64,000 nt of DNA, from the NCBI RefSeq assembly GCF_011078175.1, contig NZ_JAALCJ010000001.1:1-64000 (forward strand). The letters run 5' to 3'. The position numbers and the translations under genes were made by a program. Below, one piece after another: positions 1-8,657 of this stretch. Position 1 is the stretch's first letter. Every line of letters starts with the position of its first letter. The notes beneath the pieces were generated by a model, which saw only the letters and a program-made list of their open reading frames with translations, was not told where the DNA came from and did no database searches. The DNA is from Enterobacter cloacae (GTDB lineage Bacteria; Pseudomonadota; Gammaproteobacteria; Enterobacterales; Enterobacteriaceae).

Positions 1-86
1 TCTTTGTAATCCTTGCAGGCCAGCTCGCAGGTTTTGCACCCGGTGCAGCGGCTGGAATCAATAAAAAATCCATACTGGGTTGTCAT
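1..86 (-). CDS. ynfG: DMSO-reductase-type iron-sulfur subunit B, N-terminal part (cut by window edge)
   Basis: Only the first 28 codons are present. They begin MTTQYGFFIDSSRCTGCKTC and continue with ELACKDYK, the first ferredoxin-like Cys cluster (C-x2-C-x2-C-x3-C) of the DmsB/YnfG electron-transfer subunit. In this family the subunit carries four 4Fe-4S clusters and passes electrons from the membrane anchor to the molybdenum subunit. The ATG lies 10 bases after the stop of the upstream catalytic-subunit gene, so the two are one operon. The symbol ynfG rather than dmsB is chosen because the neighbour is YnfE/F-like and ynfD lies next door. Confidence 0.9.
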   Translation of the reverse strand, partial: MTTQYGFFIDSSRCTGCKTCELACKDYK

Positions 87-96
87 CGGTTACTCC

Positions 97-2535
97 TTAA
101 GCCTTCTCGATCTGCACCAGGTTTGTGTGCTGCGGGTTTCCTTTCGCCAGCGGTGACGGGCGGTGCGTGGTCAGGGTATTGATGCAGGAGCCGTGATCGA
201 CACGATCGCCGTTCATGTTGGCGTCATGCCAGGCGCCCTGACCCATCGCGCTCACCCCGGGCATGATGCGCGGGGTGACTTTCGCGGCAATACGCACTTC
301 GCCGCGGTCGTTGAAGACGCGCACCATATCCCCGTTTTTGATACCACGTTGCTCTGCATCCACAGGGTTAAGCCATACCTCCTGGCGACAGGCGGCCTGG
401 AGCACATCCACGTTGCCGTAGCTGGAGTGGGTGCGGGCTTTAAAGTGGAAACCGAACAGTTGCAGCGGGAACTTGCTGCGCTCGGGCGCGTCCCAGCCTT
501 CGAAGGTCGGGGTATAGACCGGCAGCGGAGTGATGGTTTCGTCTTTTTGCAGTTCCCAGGTTGCCGCAATATCCGCCAGCTTGCTGGAGTAGATCTCGAT
601 TTTGCCCGACGGGGTTTTCAGCGGATTGGCATCCGGATCGTCACGGAATTTTTTATAGGCCACAAAATGTCCATTTGGATCTTTGCGCTTATAAATACCC
701 ATTTTTTTCAGCGCATCGTAGGACGGCAGCAGCGGATCTTTGGCGACCATTTTGGCGTACAGGTAGCGCAGCCACTGCTCTTGCGTACGGCCTTCGGTGA
801 ATTTCTGATGGATATCCGGTCCGAGGCGTTTCGCCACTTCACTCATGATCCAGTAGATGGGCTTGCGCTCGAACTTCGGGGCGGTAACCGGCTGGAGAAA
901 AATCAGGTATCCCATATTGCCGGCGTAATCGTTGGGGATGATATCTTCCTGCTCGACGGTCATCAGATCCGGCAGAACAATATCGGCATACTTCGCGGAC
1001 GAGGTCATGAAGTTATCGATGACGACGATCGTTTCGCACTTGCTCTCATCCTGCAAAATGTCGTGGGTTTTGTTGATATCGGAGTGCTGGTTGATGAGGG
1101 TATTACCCGCGTAGTTCCAGATGAACTTGATCGGCACATCGAGCTTATCTTTGCCGCGTACGCCGTCGCGCAGGGCGGTCATCTCCGGTCCACGCACGAT
1201 GGCATCCGTCCAGCTGAAGCAGGAGATTTGCGTTTTCACCGGATTTTCCGGCAGCGGCATGCGTTCGATGGTGATGGTGTAGGTCGATTCGCGCGCGCCG
1301 CTGTTGCCTCCGTTAATGCCGACGTTGCCGGTCAGGATCGGCAGCATGGCGATGGCGCGGGACGTTTGCTCCCCGTTAGCCTGACGCTGCGGACCCCAGC
1401 CCTGGCAAATGTAGGCCGGTTTCGCCGAACCGATTTCACGGGCCAGCTTAATGATGCGATCGGCTGGGATGCCCGTTATGCGGGACGCCCACTCCGGGGT
1501 TTTCGCGGTTCTGTCCTCACCCTGGCCGAGAATATAGGCTTTGTAATGACCATTAGCAGGTGCGCCTTCCGGCAGGGTTTTTTCGTCATAACCCACGCAG
1601 TATTTATCGAGGAAAGGTTGATCGACCAGATTTTCATTAATCAGCACCCACGCAATACCTGCCACCAGCGCGGCATCGGTGCCCGGACGAATCGGGATCC
1701 ACTCGTCTTCACGCCCTGCGGCAGTGTCGGTATAGCGCGGATCGATAACGATCATTCGCGCGTTTGACCGTTCGCGCGCCTGCTCAAGGAAGTAAGTGAT
1801 CCCGCCGCCGCTCATGCGCGTTTCCGCCGGATTATTGCCGAACATCACCACCAGTTTGGTGTTTTCGATATCCGATGTGCTGTTGCCGTCGTTGCTGCCG
1901 TAGGTGTAGGGCATTGCGCAGGCGATCTGCGCGGTGCTGTAGGTGCCGTAGTGGCTGAGGAAGCCGCCGTAGCAGTTCATCAGGCGCGCGACCAGCGAAG
2001 CGTAAGGGGAGGAGCGGGTGATGTTGCCGCCTACAATTCCAGAGGAATAGTTAATATAGACCGCTTCGTTGCCGTATTTTTCGACCACGCTTTTCAGGCT
2101 CGCGGTGATGGTGTCCAGCGCTTCTTCCCAGGTGATACGCTCAAACTTGCCTTCTCCGCGTTTGCCCACGCGTTTCATCGGATAGTTCAGACGGTCTGGG
2201 TGATTAATGCGACGACGTATTGAACGGCCTCGCAGGCAGGCGCGAACCTGATGGTTGCCGTAAATATCCTCGCCGGTATTATCCGTTTCAACCCAGTAGA
2301 CTTCGTCATCGCGAACGTGCAGACGCAGGGCGCAGCGGCTACCGCAGTTTACCGAGCAGGCGCCCCAGACGACGTTATCTTCTGCGGGCTGAATAGCGGA
2401 CTGCACAGCGGCGGCGGCGCTTTTCAGACCAAAAGGTAATGCGATCCCACCGGCGGCAAGCGCCAGGGATCCTATGGCAGTAGATTTAACCAGAGTTCGA
2501 CGGCTTATCCCGCCGTGATGTTCAACTTCGGACAT
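97..2535 (-). CDS. ynfE: Selenate/DMSO reductase-family molybdopterin catalytic subunit (YnfE/YnfF)
   Basis: Molybdenum bis-MGD oxidoreductase of the DMSO reductase family, 812 residues, full length. The N-terminus has a twin-arginine signal (SRRTLVK at 11-17 then a hydrophobic stretch to about 35), so it is exported folded by Tat. The 4Fe-4S motif uses Cys60, Cys64, Cys68 and Cys100. Ser200 in YGTYST is the probable Mo ligand. The protein closely resembles E. coli YnfE, which reduces S- or N-oxides and selenate anaerobically. E. coli has tandem ynfE-ynfF; here a single copy directly precedes the B subunit, so the E/F label is arbitrary. An FNR-like half-conserved box lies about 95-107 bases upstream. 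Confidence 0.93.
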   Translation of the reverse strand: MSEVEHHGGISRRTLVKSTAIGSLALAAGGIALPFGLKSAAAAVQSAIQPAEDNVVWGACSVNCGSRCALRLHVRDDEVYWVETDNTGEDIYGNHQVRACLRGRSIRRRINHPDRLNYPMKRVGKRGEGKFERITWEEALDTITASLKSVVEKYGNEAVYINYSSGIVGGNITRSSPYASLVARLMNCYGGFLSHYGTYSTAQIACAMPYTYGSNDGNSTSDIENTKLVVMFGNNPAETRMSGGGITYFLEQARERSNARMIVIDPRYTDTAAGREDEWIPIRPGTDAALVAGIAWVLINENLVDQPFLDKYCVGYDEKTLPEGAPANGHYKAYILGQGEDRTAKTPEWASRITGIPADRIIKLAREIGSAKPAYICQGWGPQRQANGEQTSRAIAMLPILTGNVGINGGNSGARESTYTITIERMPLPENPVKTQISCFSWTDAIVRGPEMTALRDGVRGKDKLDVPIKFIWNYAGNTLINQHSDINKTHDILQDESKCETIVVIDNFMTSSAKYADIVLPDLMTVEQEDIIPNDYAGNMGYLIFLQPVTAPKFERKPIYWIMSEVAKRLGPDIHQKFTEGRTQEQWLRYLYAKMVAKDPLLPSYDALKKMGIYKRKDPNGHFVAYKKFRDDPDANPLKTPSGKIEIYSSKLADIAATWELQKDETITPLPVYTPTFEGWDAPERSKFPLQLFGFHFKARTHSSYGNVDVLQAACRQEVWLNPVDAEQRGIKNGDMVRVFNDRGEVRIAAKVTPRIMPGVSAMGQGAWHDANMNGDRVDHGSCINTLTTHRPSPLAKGNPQHTNLVQIEKA

Positions 2536-2628
2536 AACTCACCCCATCATTGTTAATAATTATTTTCACCCGTGACTACAACCGGGCTAATGATGGGGGG
2601 AGTGTTACTTATTTAGAGGTAATAAATA

Positions 2629-2642
2629 TTAATCCTCGTCAA
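2629..2642. promoter_or_regulatory. Possible FNR box upstream of ynfE
   Basis: On the minus strand the sequence reads TTGAC-gagg-ATTAA, matching 8 of 10 defined positions of the FNR consensus TTGAT-N4-ATCAA. It lies 94-107 bases before the ynfE start codon, compatible with a class II activator position if transcription begins near 2588. E. coli ynfE is FNR-activated, which is the reason for taking a two-mismatch site seriously. Confidence 0.35.
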
Positions 2643-2665
2643 ATCAGGGGAATTGAGTGGGAAAA

Positions 2666-2971
2666 TCATTGCGGCTCAGCGGGCGCATTCTCCTGCGTAC
2701 CCGCCCCGCTGACCGGGTAGTTGCCGCTACTGGTGCGGATGTACAAAATTTTGAATGTATCGTTGGCACAATGCCCAACGACCTGCGCATCTGGCTGATC
2801 GGCCTGATCGTTCGGGACGATATTCAGGCTAAAGCCAGACTCCGGCACGCCGTTGTTGATAATCTTCTGCTGAATGTCGCTTTTCACGCGCTCGCAGGAG
2901 TCCGGGGCCGCAAGAAGAGCGGGTGAAGCACTCATTAACAGCAGGGCGGTAATCCAGGGTAACCGTTTCAT
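2666..2971 (-). CDS. ynfD: YnfD family small periplasmic protein (DUF1161)
   Basis: 101 residues with a clear Sec signal peptide (MKRLPWITALLLMSASPALLAA). The mature part begins PDSCERVKSDIQQKIINNGV and matches E. coli YnfD along its length, including two Cys residues that could form a disulfide (DSCERVK and VGHCAND). The function of the DUF1161 family is unknown. The gene sits upstream of ynfE in the same direction, as in E. coli. A 130-base spacer holding the possible FNR box separates them, so they are probably transcribed separately. Confidence 0.85.
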   Translation of the reverse strand: MKRLPWITALLLMSASPALLAAPDSCERVKSDIQQKIINNGVPESGFSLNIVPNDQADQPDAQVVGHCANDTFKILYIRTSSGNYPVSGAGTQENAPAEPQ

Positions 2972-3073
2972 CTGTAGCTCCTTTTCACTGTGTGGACTAT
3001 AAGCATAGCAGGATTAGGGTAAGCTTTTGTTTTTGGGCCGGTCTTTCTGAATTGTCCTGGAGCCCTGCCTGCG

Positions 3074-3928
3074 TCATAAAATAAATTGCGAAAAATGGTG
3101 CTGATTGTCTACCAGATAAGAAGGCAGGGTGCGTTTTGATACCTCTTGCCTGACCAGTTTTCGGTCTCGTCCCCAGATATCTTCGGCGTTGGTGATAACC
3201 TTCATAATATGTTCCGGGTTATTAAATTCCGGCAGATCGTATTCGGTATGAGAAATGGTAGACATTTTTTCGGAAATTCTTTCTGGGGTCATTACCCAGG
3301 AGAAATGCCAGCCGCCATCTTTCACTATCTTGTTATTGATTTTTAGCCAGTTCCATTTAAACCATGACCAGTTTTTATCTTTGCGCGCACGCTTCCAGTT
3401 TCGGAAAGATTCAGGCTCACCATGGAAGAAATGCTTAAGGTTGTAATAGGACGTCGCGCGGGGCAAGGTACATTTTCTCGGCGTACCATCCGTGTTGTGA
3501 ACCTGGAGATTAAACTGATAGTTGAATACGTTTTGATGAATAGTCGTGCAAAGCGCGCGCGGATTAATGGCCCTGACCGTGTCGGGAGAGAAGATTTCGT
3601 CAACGTCTGACACCAGAATCAGATCGTCGTCTGCCGCGTCTTTTAATCCGTTCATAATGGAGTTGCGAAGTGCTGCCTCATTTGCCCATGCATCAACCTG
3701 GTTATTATCCGCTCGGTTTAAAATAGGCTGCGCGTCAAAAGGCACGTAAATGATTTTGTCTTTAAATTTAGCAAACTTCGTAATATCGAAATGCAATTCT
3801 CGCGGTATGCCCGTAAAAGAGTGTGTTGCTTCTACAATGACAAAACGGTCAACGACATCAGCGAGAGTATGTAATCTGATGTCGAGCAACATATCTTCGT
3901 CATAGTACAAAAAACAGTCGTAAATCAT
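3074..3928 (-). CDS. Glycosyltransferase family 17 protein
   Basis: 284 residues with the signature of family 17 glycosyltransferases (the beta-1,4-N-acetylglucosaminyltransferase family): the N-terminus MIYDCFLYYDEDMLLDIRLH, the VIVEATHSFTG element near residues 31-40, and a metal-binding type motif SDVDE at 107-111. No signal peptide or membrane segment is visible, so it probably acts in the cytoplasm on a surface-sugar precursor. The acceptor is unknown. It lies between ynfD and ynfC, a pair that is adjacent in E. coli, and its codons are more AT-rich than its neighbours, so it is likely a lone inserted gene. Confidence 0.75.
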   Translation of the reverse strand: MIYDCFLYYDEDMLLDIRLHTLADVVDRFVIVEATHSFTGIPRELHFDITKFAKFKDKIIYVPFDAQPILNRADNNQVDAWANEAALRNSIMNGLKDAADDDLILVSDVDEIFSPDTVRAINPRALCTTIHQNVFNYQFNLQVHNTDGTPRKCTLPRATSYYNLKHFFHGEPESFRNWKRARKDKNWSWFKWNWLKINNKIVKDGGWHFSWVMTPERISEKMSTISHTEYDLPEFNNPEHIMKVITNAEDIWGRDRKLVRQEVSKRTLPSYLVDNQHHFSQFIL

Positions 3929-4120
3929 GATGTTAACCCGAAAATTTAAAAATCTGATTTTATAATAGTGTGAAATCTTGCGCGCCCAAAGTAGCCACTT
4001 TGGCAGGTCCCGTCAATGCAAACGAGGGATTTATACAGCGCAAAGCGTTGAATGAAGTGCTGTTATGTAAGTTGCTGTATTTGCTAATATGATTGTATCT
4101 CTCTCTGAACGGTAAACGAT

Positions 4121-4831
4121 GTGAATAAATACGCAGCGATAATGCTACTGGCAACGGTACTGGTGGGATGCGACAACAACACCGCGCCGCTGTCATTTAC
4201 GCCGGAGATGGCGAGTTTTTCGAACGAGTTTGACTTTGATCCTCTGCGCGGGCCGGTGAAGGATTTTACCCAGACGCTGTTCAACGATAAGGGTGAAGTC
4301 TCTAAACGCGTGACCGGAACGATGTCGACGGAAGGGTGTTTCGATACGCTTGAACTGCACGATCTCGACGCTAATACGGGCGTTGCGCTGGTGCTGGATG
4401 CTAACTACTACGTCGATGCGGAAACCCAGCAGCAGAAGGTAAAGTTGCAGGGGAAATGTCAGCTGGCGGAACTGCCCTCTGCCGGACTGACATGGGACAC
4501 CGACGATAACGGGTTTGTGGTTGCCGCGCACAGTAAAGAGATGGAAGTGAAGTACCAGTATGACGCCGACGGCTACCCGCTGGGTAAAACAACGGTTTCC
4601 GGCGACCAGCGTTTATCGGTCAAGTCGGTGCCGTCGAAAGATCTGCGCAAGCGCATGGATTATACGGCGGTAAGCATGTTGAACGATAAACCGATGGGCA
4701 ATGTAAAGCAGAGCTGTGATTACGATCGCCACAACAACCCGGTGAGCTGTGAGCTGGTGATCGCCGATGACAGCGTCAAACCTGCCGTTGAGCGCAAGTA
4801 CACCATTAAAAACAGCATTGAATATTATTGA
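4121..4831 (+). CDS. ynfC: YnfC family lipoprotein (UPF0257)
   Basis: 236-residue lipoprotein. The signal ends in a lipobox, LVGC, with Cys17 the predicted lipidation site, followed by D-N-N. The body (LSFTPEMASFSNEFDFDPLRG and the C-terminal KPAVERKYTIKN) matches E. coli YnfC throughout. The start is taken at GTG 4121; an in-frame ATG at 4142 would leave a very short signal peptide. Function unknown. It converges on speG; a shared hairpin at 4839-4860 probably terminates both. Confidence 0.85.
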   Translation: MNKYAAIMLLATVLVGCDNNTAPLSFTPEMASFSNEFDFDPLRGPVKDFTQTLFNDKGEVSKRVTGTMSTEGCFDTLELHDLDANTGVALVLDANYYVDAETQQQKVKLQGKCQLAELPSAGLTWDTDDNGFVVAAHSKEMEVKYQYDADGYPLGKTTVSGDQRLSVKSVPSKDLRKRMDYTAVSMLNDKPMGNVKQSCDYDRHNNPVSCELVIADDSVKPAVERKYTIKNSIEYY

Positions 4832-4838
4832 GAATACA

Positions 4839-4860
4839 ACCGCGCAGGTTACTGCGCGGT
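4839..4860. terminator. Bidirectional terminator hairpin between ynfC and speG
   Basis: Perfect 9-bp stem ACCGCGCAG / CTGCGCGGT with a GTTA loop between two convergent genes; it overlaps the last codons of speG. There is no long T run on either side, so termination is inferred from structure and position. Confidence 0.6.
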
Positions 4861-5409
4861 AGGTTTAAGCAGGCTGGCGGAGGAGGACTTATGCCCGGCC
4901 AGATGCTGATGCTGGAAAATGCACATGCGGATGGTGTTACGGTATTCGCCGTTAATAAAGAATTCATGGATCAGTTCACCTTCCACCATAAAGCCCAGCT
5001 TACGGTATATATGGATCGCTTTTTCGTTCTCTTTGTCGACGATAAGGTAAAGCTTGTAGAGATTCAGGACGTTAAACCCATAATCCATCGCCAGCTTTGC
5101 CGCCCGCGACGCAAGACCTTTCCCCTGGTGCTCCGGTGAAATAATGATCTGAAATTCTGCCCGACGGTGAACGTGGTTGATCTCAACCAGTTCAACCAGC
5201 CCGGCTTTCTCACCTTCGCACTCCACCACAAACCGGCGTTCACTCTGATCGTGGATATGCTTGTCGTAGAGATCGGACAGCTCGACAAACGCCTCATAGG
5301 GCTCTTCAAACCAGTAGCGCATCACGCTGGCATTGTTGTCGAGCTGGTGTACAAAGCGTAAATCTTCGCGCTCCAGCGGACGAAGCTTCACGTCACACGG
5401 CGTCGACAT
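4849..5409 (-). CDS. speG: Spermidine N1-acetyltransferase
   Basis: GNAT-fold enzyme of 186 residues that acetylates spermidine and spermine with acetyl-CoA and so limits polyamine toxicity. The acetyl-CoA pyrophosphate loop QGKGLA is at 95-100, and the catalytic-type Tyr135 lies in [10 protein letters not shown]. The N-terminus ([17 protein letters not shown]) and the acidic [10 protein letters not shown] allosteric-site region match E. coli SpeG. The ATG overlaps the stop of ynfB by one base (TAATG), so the two are translationally coupled in one minus-strand operon. Confidence 0.95.
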   Translation of the reverse strand: MSTPCDVKLRPLEREDLRFVHQLDNNASVMRYWFEEPYEAFVELSDLYDKHIHDQSERRFVVECEGEKAGLVELVEINHVHRRAEFQIIISPEHQGKGLASRAAKLAMDYGFNVLNLYKLYLIVDKENEKAIHIYRKLGFMVEGELIHEFFINGEYRNTIRMCIFQHQHLAGHKSSSASLLKPTAQ

Positions 5410-5747
5410 TACGGTGCTACTGTACGGCCAGTGCGGCGATCCAGACAGCGCAGGGTGTTAGGCTCCCAGTAAGCGTTGACGTTGGCACTTTGCTGGCACT
5501 TATCGCGCGCGTCAAACGCCACATCCTCTTTATCCCACTCTTTTTCAGCGCGTTTATTCACTTTCTGACGCAGGCTGCGGGTGTCATTCCATTGTTCTTT
5601 GTCCATGGCGGCGTTCTGACGGCTTTGCGCGCTGTCACCAGACTCAATGATGAGCTTGCTGGTTTCGGCTGAGGCCGTTGCGGCAAAGGCGAACGAGGAC
5701 AGCGCCAGTGCGGCTGTTAGACAAAGGCGTTTGCTTAATGTAGTCAT
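5409..5747 (-). CDS. ynfB: YnfB family periplasmic protein (DUF1283)
   Basis: 112 residues with a typical Sec signal peptide ending ASA near residue 27. The mature protein is small and highly charged ([20 protein letters not shown]), has a Cys pair that may form a disulfide, and matches E. coli YnfB. Function unknown. First gene of the ynfB-speG operon, overlapping speG by one base. Confidence 0.85.
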   Translation of the reverse strand: MTTLSKRLCLTAALALSSFAFAATASAETSKLIIESGDSAQSRQNAAMDKEQWNDTRSLRQKVNKRAEKEWDKEDVAFDARDKCQQSANVNAYWEPNTLRCLDRRTGRTVAP

Positions 5748-5897
5748 AGCGTTTCCTTTAAACGGGTGCAGAAAATCGGATTACCCCGTTGGATTCTACA
5801 CCAATCCGAAAGGGTGTCATACCCGCGCCGCAGGTATGGGAACGATGAGAGCATTATCGCGTATGATGTTTAAATCAATCCTCACGAAACGAGAAAA

Positions 5898-6224
5898 ATG
5901 TTCAAAACGACGCTGCTTTTTTTCGCGACCGCGCTGTGCGAAATCATCGGATGCTTTTTGCCGTGGCTCTGGCTAAAGCGGGGCGCTTCCGCGCTGCTGC
6001 TGATCCCGGCGGGTGTGTCCCTGGCCCTTTTTGTCTGGCTGCTCACCCTGCATCCGGCCGCCAGCGGACGGGTTTATGCGGCCTACGGCGGGGCGTACGT
6101 CTGTACCGCGCTGCTGTGGCTGCGCGTTGTTGATGGCGTCAGGCTAAGCCTGTATGACTGGGCAGGCGCGCTGATTGCACTCTGCGGCATGATGATCATC
6201 GTGGCTGGATGGGGACGCGCATAG
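5898..6224 (+). CDS. ynfA: YnfA family small membrane protein (UPF0060)
   Basis: 108 residues with four predicted membrane helices and the family signatures [14 protein letters not shown] at the N-terminus and [10 protein letters not shown] in the middle. It belongs to the drug/metabolite transporter superfamily and is SMR-like in size, so it probably works as a dimer in the inner membrane. Export of toxic cations has been proposed for relatives; substrate is not visible from the sequence. It stands alone, divergent from ynfB. Confidence 0.88.
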   Translation: MFKTTLLFFATALCEIIGCFLPWLWLKRGASALLLIPAGVSLALFVWLLTLHPAASGRVYAAYGGAYVCTALLWLRVVDGVRLSLYDWAGALIALCGMMIIVAGWGRA

Positions 6225-6273
6225 GCGTCCTTATTGTGTGATCGCCCGCTGATTTCACGATCATTATACTTGT

Positions 6274-6282
6274 ATGGTAGTA
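6274..6282. promoter_or_regulatory. Candidate RspR operator in the rspA promoter
   Basis: The 9-mer ATGGTAGTA lies 54 bases before the rspA start. Exactly the same 9-mer occurs, inverted, at 16422-16430 before rspR, the GntR-type regulator of this locus. Sharing it between a target and its regulator gene is what an operator would look like. The motif is short, so the assignment is inference. Confidence 0.4.
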
Positions 6283-6335
6283 GTGTAGTTGCGTAAATTT
6301 CCTGCATCACAACGAGCGATGTAAGGAAATGGAAT

Positions 6336-7550
6336 ATGAAGATTGTCGGGGCTGAAGTATTTGTCACCTGCCCGGGGCGTAACTTTGTCACCCTTAAAAT
6401 CACGACCGAGGAGGGCATTGTCGGCCTGGGTGATGCCACGCTGAACGGACGTGAACTTTCCGTTGCCTCTTACCTGAAAGATCACCTGTGCCCGCAGCTG
6501 ATTGGCCGTGATGCGCACCGCATCGAAGATATTTGGCAGTTCTTCTATAAAGGCGCGTACTGGCGTCGTGGTCCGGTCACCATGTCAGCGATTTCTGCTG
6601 TGGATATGGCGCTGTGGGACATTAAGGCGAAAGCCGCGAACATGCCGCTCTATCAGCTTCTGGGCGGGGCATCCCGGGAAGGGGTGATGGTTTACTGTCA
6701 CACCACCGGGCACACCATTGACGACGTGCTGGAAGATTATGCCCGTCATAAAGAGCTGGGCTTCAAGGCCATTCGCGTGCAGTGCGGCGTGCCGGGAATG
6801 AAAACCACCTACGGCATGGCTAAAGGGAAAGGGCTGGCCTACGAGCCTGCGACCAAAGGCGCCTGGCCGGAAGAGCAGCTGTGGTCCACCGAGAAATACC
6901 TCGACTTCACGCCCAAACTGTTCGACGCCGTTCGCAGCCAGTTTGGTTTCAATGAACATCTCCTTCACGACATGCACCACCGTCTGACGCCCATCGAAGC
7001 GGCGCGGTTCGGCAAAAGCATTGAAGAGTACCGCCTGTTCTGGATGGAAGATCCGACTCCCGCTGAAAACCAGGAGTGTTTCCGCCTGATCCGCCAGCAC
7101 ACCGTCACGCCAGTTGCGGTGGGGGAAGTGTTCAACAGTATCTGGGACTGTAAGCAGCTGATTGAAGAGCAGCTCATTGACTATATCCGCGCCACCCTAA
7201 CCCATGCGGGCGGCATCACCGGGATGCGCCGCATTGCTGACTTTGCCTCACTCTACCAGGTGCGTACCGGCTCCCACGGCCCGTCGGATCTGTCGCCGAT
7301 TTGCCACGCCGCGGCGCTGCATTTTGACCTGTGGGTACCGAACTTTGGCGTGCAGGAGTATATGGGGTATTCAGAGCAGATGCTGGAAGTGTTCCCGCAC
7401 AGCTGGCGCTTCGATAACGGCTATATGCACCCGGGCGACAAGCCAGGGCTGGGCATTGAGTTTGATGAGAAGCTGGCAGCGAAATACCCGTACGATCCGG
7501 CTTATCTGCCGGTGGCCCGTCTGGAAGACGGCACCCTCTGGAACTGGTAA
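6336..7550 (+). CDS. rspA: D-mannonate dehydratase family protein RspA (enolase superfamily)
   Basis: 404 residues, full length for the ManD group of the enolase superfamily, which dehydrates D-mannonate to 2-keto-3-deoxy-D-gluconate with Mg2+. The metal ligands sit in the expected motifs: Asp and the catalytic His in LLHDMHHR, Glu in FWMEDPTP, and Glu in [10 protein letters not shown]. coli RspA was first described as a starvation-sensing protein; activity on mannonate varies among ManD members, so efficiency here is unknown. It leads an operon with rspB 11 bases downstream, and the cluster contains the enzymes that would supply mannonate. Confidence 0.9.
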   Translation: MKIVGAEVFVTCPGRNFVTLKITTEEGIVGLGDATLNGRELSVASYLKDHLCPQLIGRDAHRIEDIWQFFYKGAYWRRGPVTMSAISAVDMALWDIKAKAANMPLYQLLGGASREGVMVYCHTTGHTIDDVLEDYARHKELGFKAIRVQCGVPGMKTTYGMAKGKGLAYEPATKGAWPEEQLWSTEKYLDFTPKLFDAVRSQFGFNEHLLHDMHHRLTPIEAARFGKSIEEYRLFWMEDPTPAENQECFRLIRQHTVTPVAVGEVFNSIWDCKQLIEEQLIDYIRATLTHAGGITGMRRIADFASLYQVRTGSHGPSDLSPICHAAALHFDLWVPNFGVQEYMGYSEQMLEVFPHSWRFDNGYMHPGDKPGLGIEFDEKLAAKYPYDPAYLPVARLEDGTLWNW

Positions 7551-7561
7551 ACGAGGAGCGA

Positions 7562-8584
7562 ATGATGAAAAGCGTAGTGATCAAACAGCCGAATGCGCTG
7601 GTGATTGAGGAGCGTCCTCTCCCGTTGCCGGCGGCAGGCGACGTCCGCATCAAAATTAAGCTCGCCGGTATCTGCGGTTCAGACAGCCATATCTATCGCG
7701 GGCATAACCCTTTTGCGAAATACCCGCGGGTAATCGGTCACGAGTTCTTTGGCGAAATAGACGCGGTTGGCGAAGGCGTGGATAGCACCCGACTGGGGCA
7801 GCGCGTTTCGGTTGATCCAGTGATCAGCTGTGGGCACTGCTACCCGTGTTCCGTGGGAAAACCGAACGTTTGTACCTCCCTGGTGGTGCTGGGCGTCCAC
7901 CGTGATGGCGGCTTCAGTGAATATGCCGTCGTGCCGGCGAAAAATGCCTGGCACATTCCGGATGCGATCCCTGACAAACACGCGGTGATGGTTGAGCCAT
8001 TCACCATTGCCGCCAACGTGACGGGGCAGGCAAAACCCGCTGAACAGGACGTGGTGCTGATTTACGGCGCAGGTCCTATGGGGCTGGTCACCGTACAGGC
8101 GCTGAAGGGCGTGTACAACGTGAAGCAGGTCATCGTGGTGGATCGCATTGACGAGCGGCTGGGGATGGCGCAACGCAGCGGCGCAGACTGGGTCTTCAAC
8201 AACGGCGAGCAATCGTTACAGGCCGCGCTGGATGAAAAAGGCATCAAGCCGACGTTAATCATCGACGCTGCCTGTCATCCGTCCATTTTACAGGAAGCGA
8301 TTACGCTGGCGTCTCCGGCGGCGCGCATCGTACTGATGGGCTTCTCCAGCGACCCGAGCCAGATCGTGCAGCAGGGGATCACCGGCAAAGAGCTGTCGAT
8401 CTTCTCTTCGCGCCTGAATGCCAACAAATTCCCGGTGGTCATTGACTGGCTGGGAAAAGGGCTGATCGACCCTGAAAAACTGGTCACCCATACATTTGAC
8501 TATCACCACGTTACAGACGCCATCGAACTGTTTGAAAAAGACCAGCGGCAGTGCTGCAAAGTCTTGCTCACGTTCGACCAATAA
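7562..8584 (+). CDS. rspB: Zinc-dependent alcohol/polyol dehydrogenase RspB
   Basis: 340-residue medium-chain dehydrogenase. The catalytic zinc site is seen in GICGSDSHIY and GHEFFGE, the structural zinc Cys cluster in CGHCYPCSVGKPNVC, and the NAD-binding turn in YGAGPMGL. Two tandem ATG codons (7562, 7565) are possible; the second gives the usual MKSVVI start. Relatives in ManD-linked clusters oxidise sugar acids such as L-gulonate to a 5-keto acid (fructuronate), which would fit the hexuronate enzymes here. That substrate is inferred from context. Confidence 0.88.
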   Translation: MMKSVVIKQPNALVIEERPLPLPAAGDVRIKIKLAGICGSDSHIYRGHNPFAKYPRVIGHEFFGEIDAVGEGVDSTRLGQRVSVDPVISCGHCYPCSVGKPNVCTSLVVLGVHRDGGFSEYAVVPAKNAWHIPDAIPDKHAVMVEPFTIAANVTGQAKPAEQDVVLIYGAGPMGLVTVQALKGVYNVKQVIVVDRIDERLGMAQRSGADWVFNNGEQSLQAALDEKGIKPTLIIDAACHPSILQEAITLASPAARIVLMGFSSDPSQIVQQGITGKELSIFSSRLNANKFPVVIDWLGKGLIDPEKLVTHTFDYHHVTDAIELFEKDQRQCCKVLLTFDQ

Positions 8585-8600
8585 TAATTCACGCGGTTAA

Positions 8601-8620
8601 GAGCCTGAGAAGACAGGCTC
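8601..8620. other. Intercistronic hairpin between rspB and ydfJ
   Basis: Perfect 7-bp stem GAGCCTG / CAGGCTC with a 6-base loop, with no T run after it. It may be a processing or attenuation element that lowers ydfJ expression relative to rspAB. Confidence 0.4.
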
Positions 8621-8657
8621 TATGTGGTACGCATCTTACCTTGCAGAGATAGCCATT

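Noticed and set aside
163-1767. 534-codon plus-strand frame opposite ynfE
   Set aside because: Antisense shadow of the GC-rich ynfE gene; the protein has no family features and its codon pattern is the mirror of the real gene.
6236-6260. CRP site before rspA (TGTGA ... TTCACG)
   Set aside because: The half-sites are about 13 bases apart instead of 6, so this is not a CRP site.
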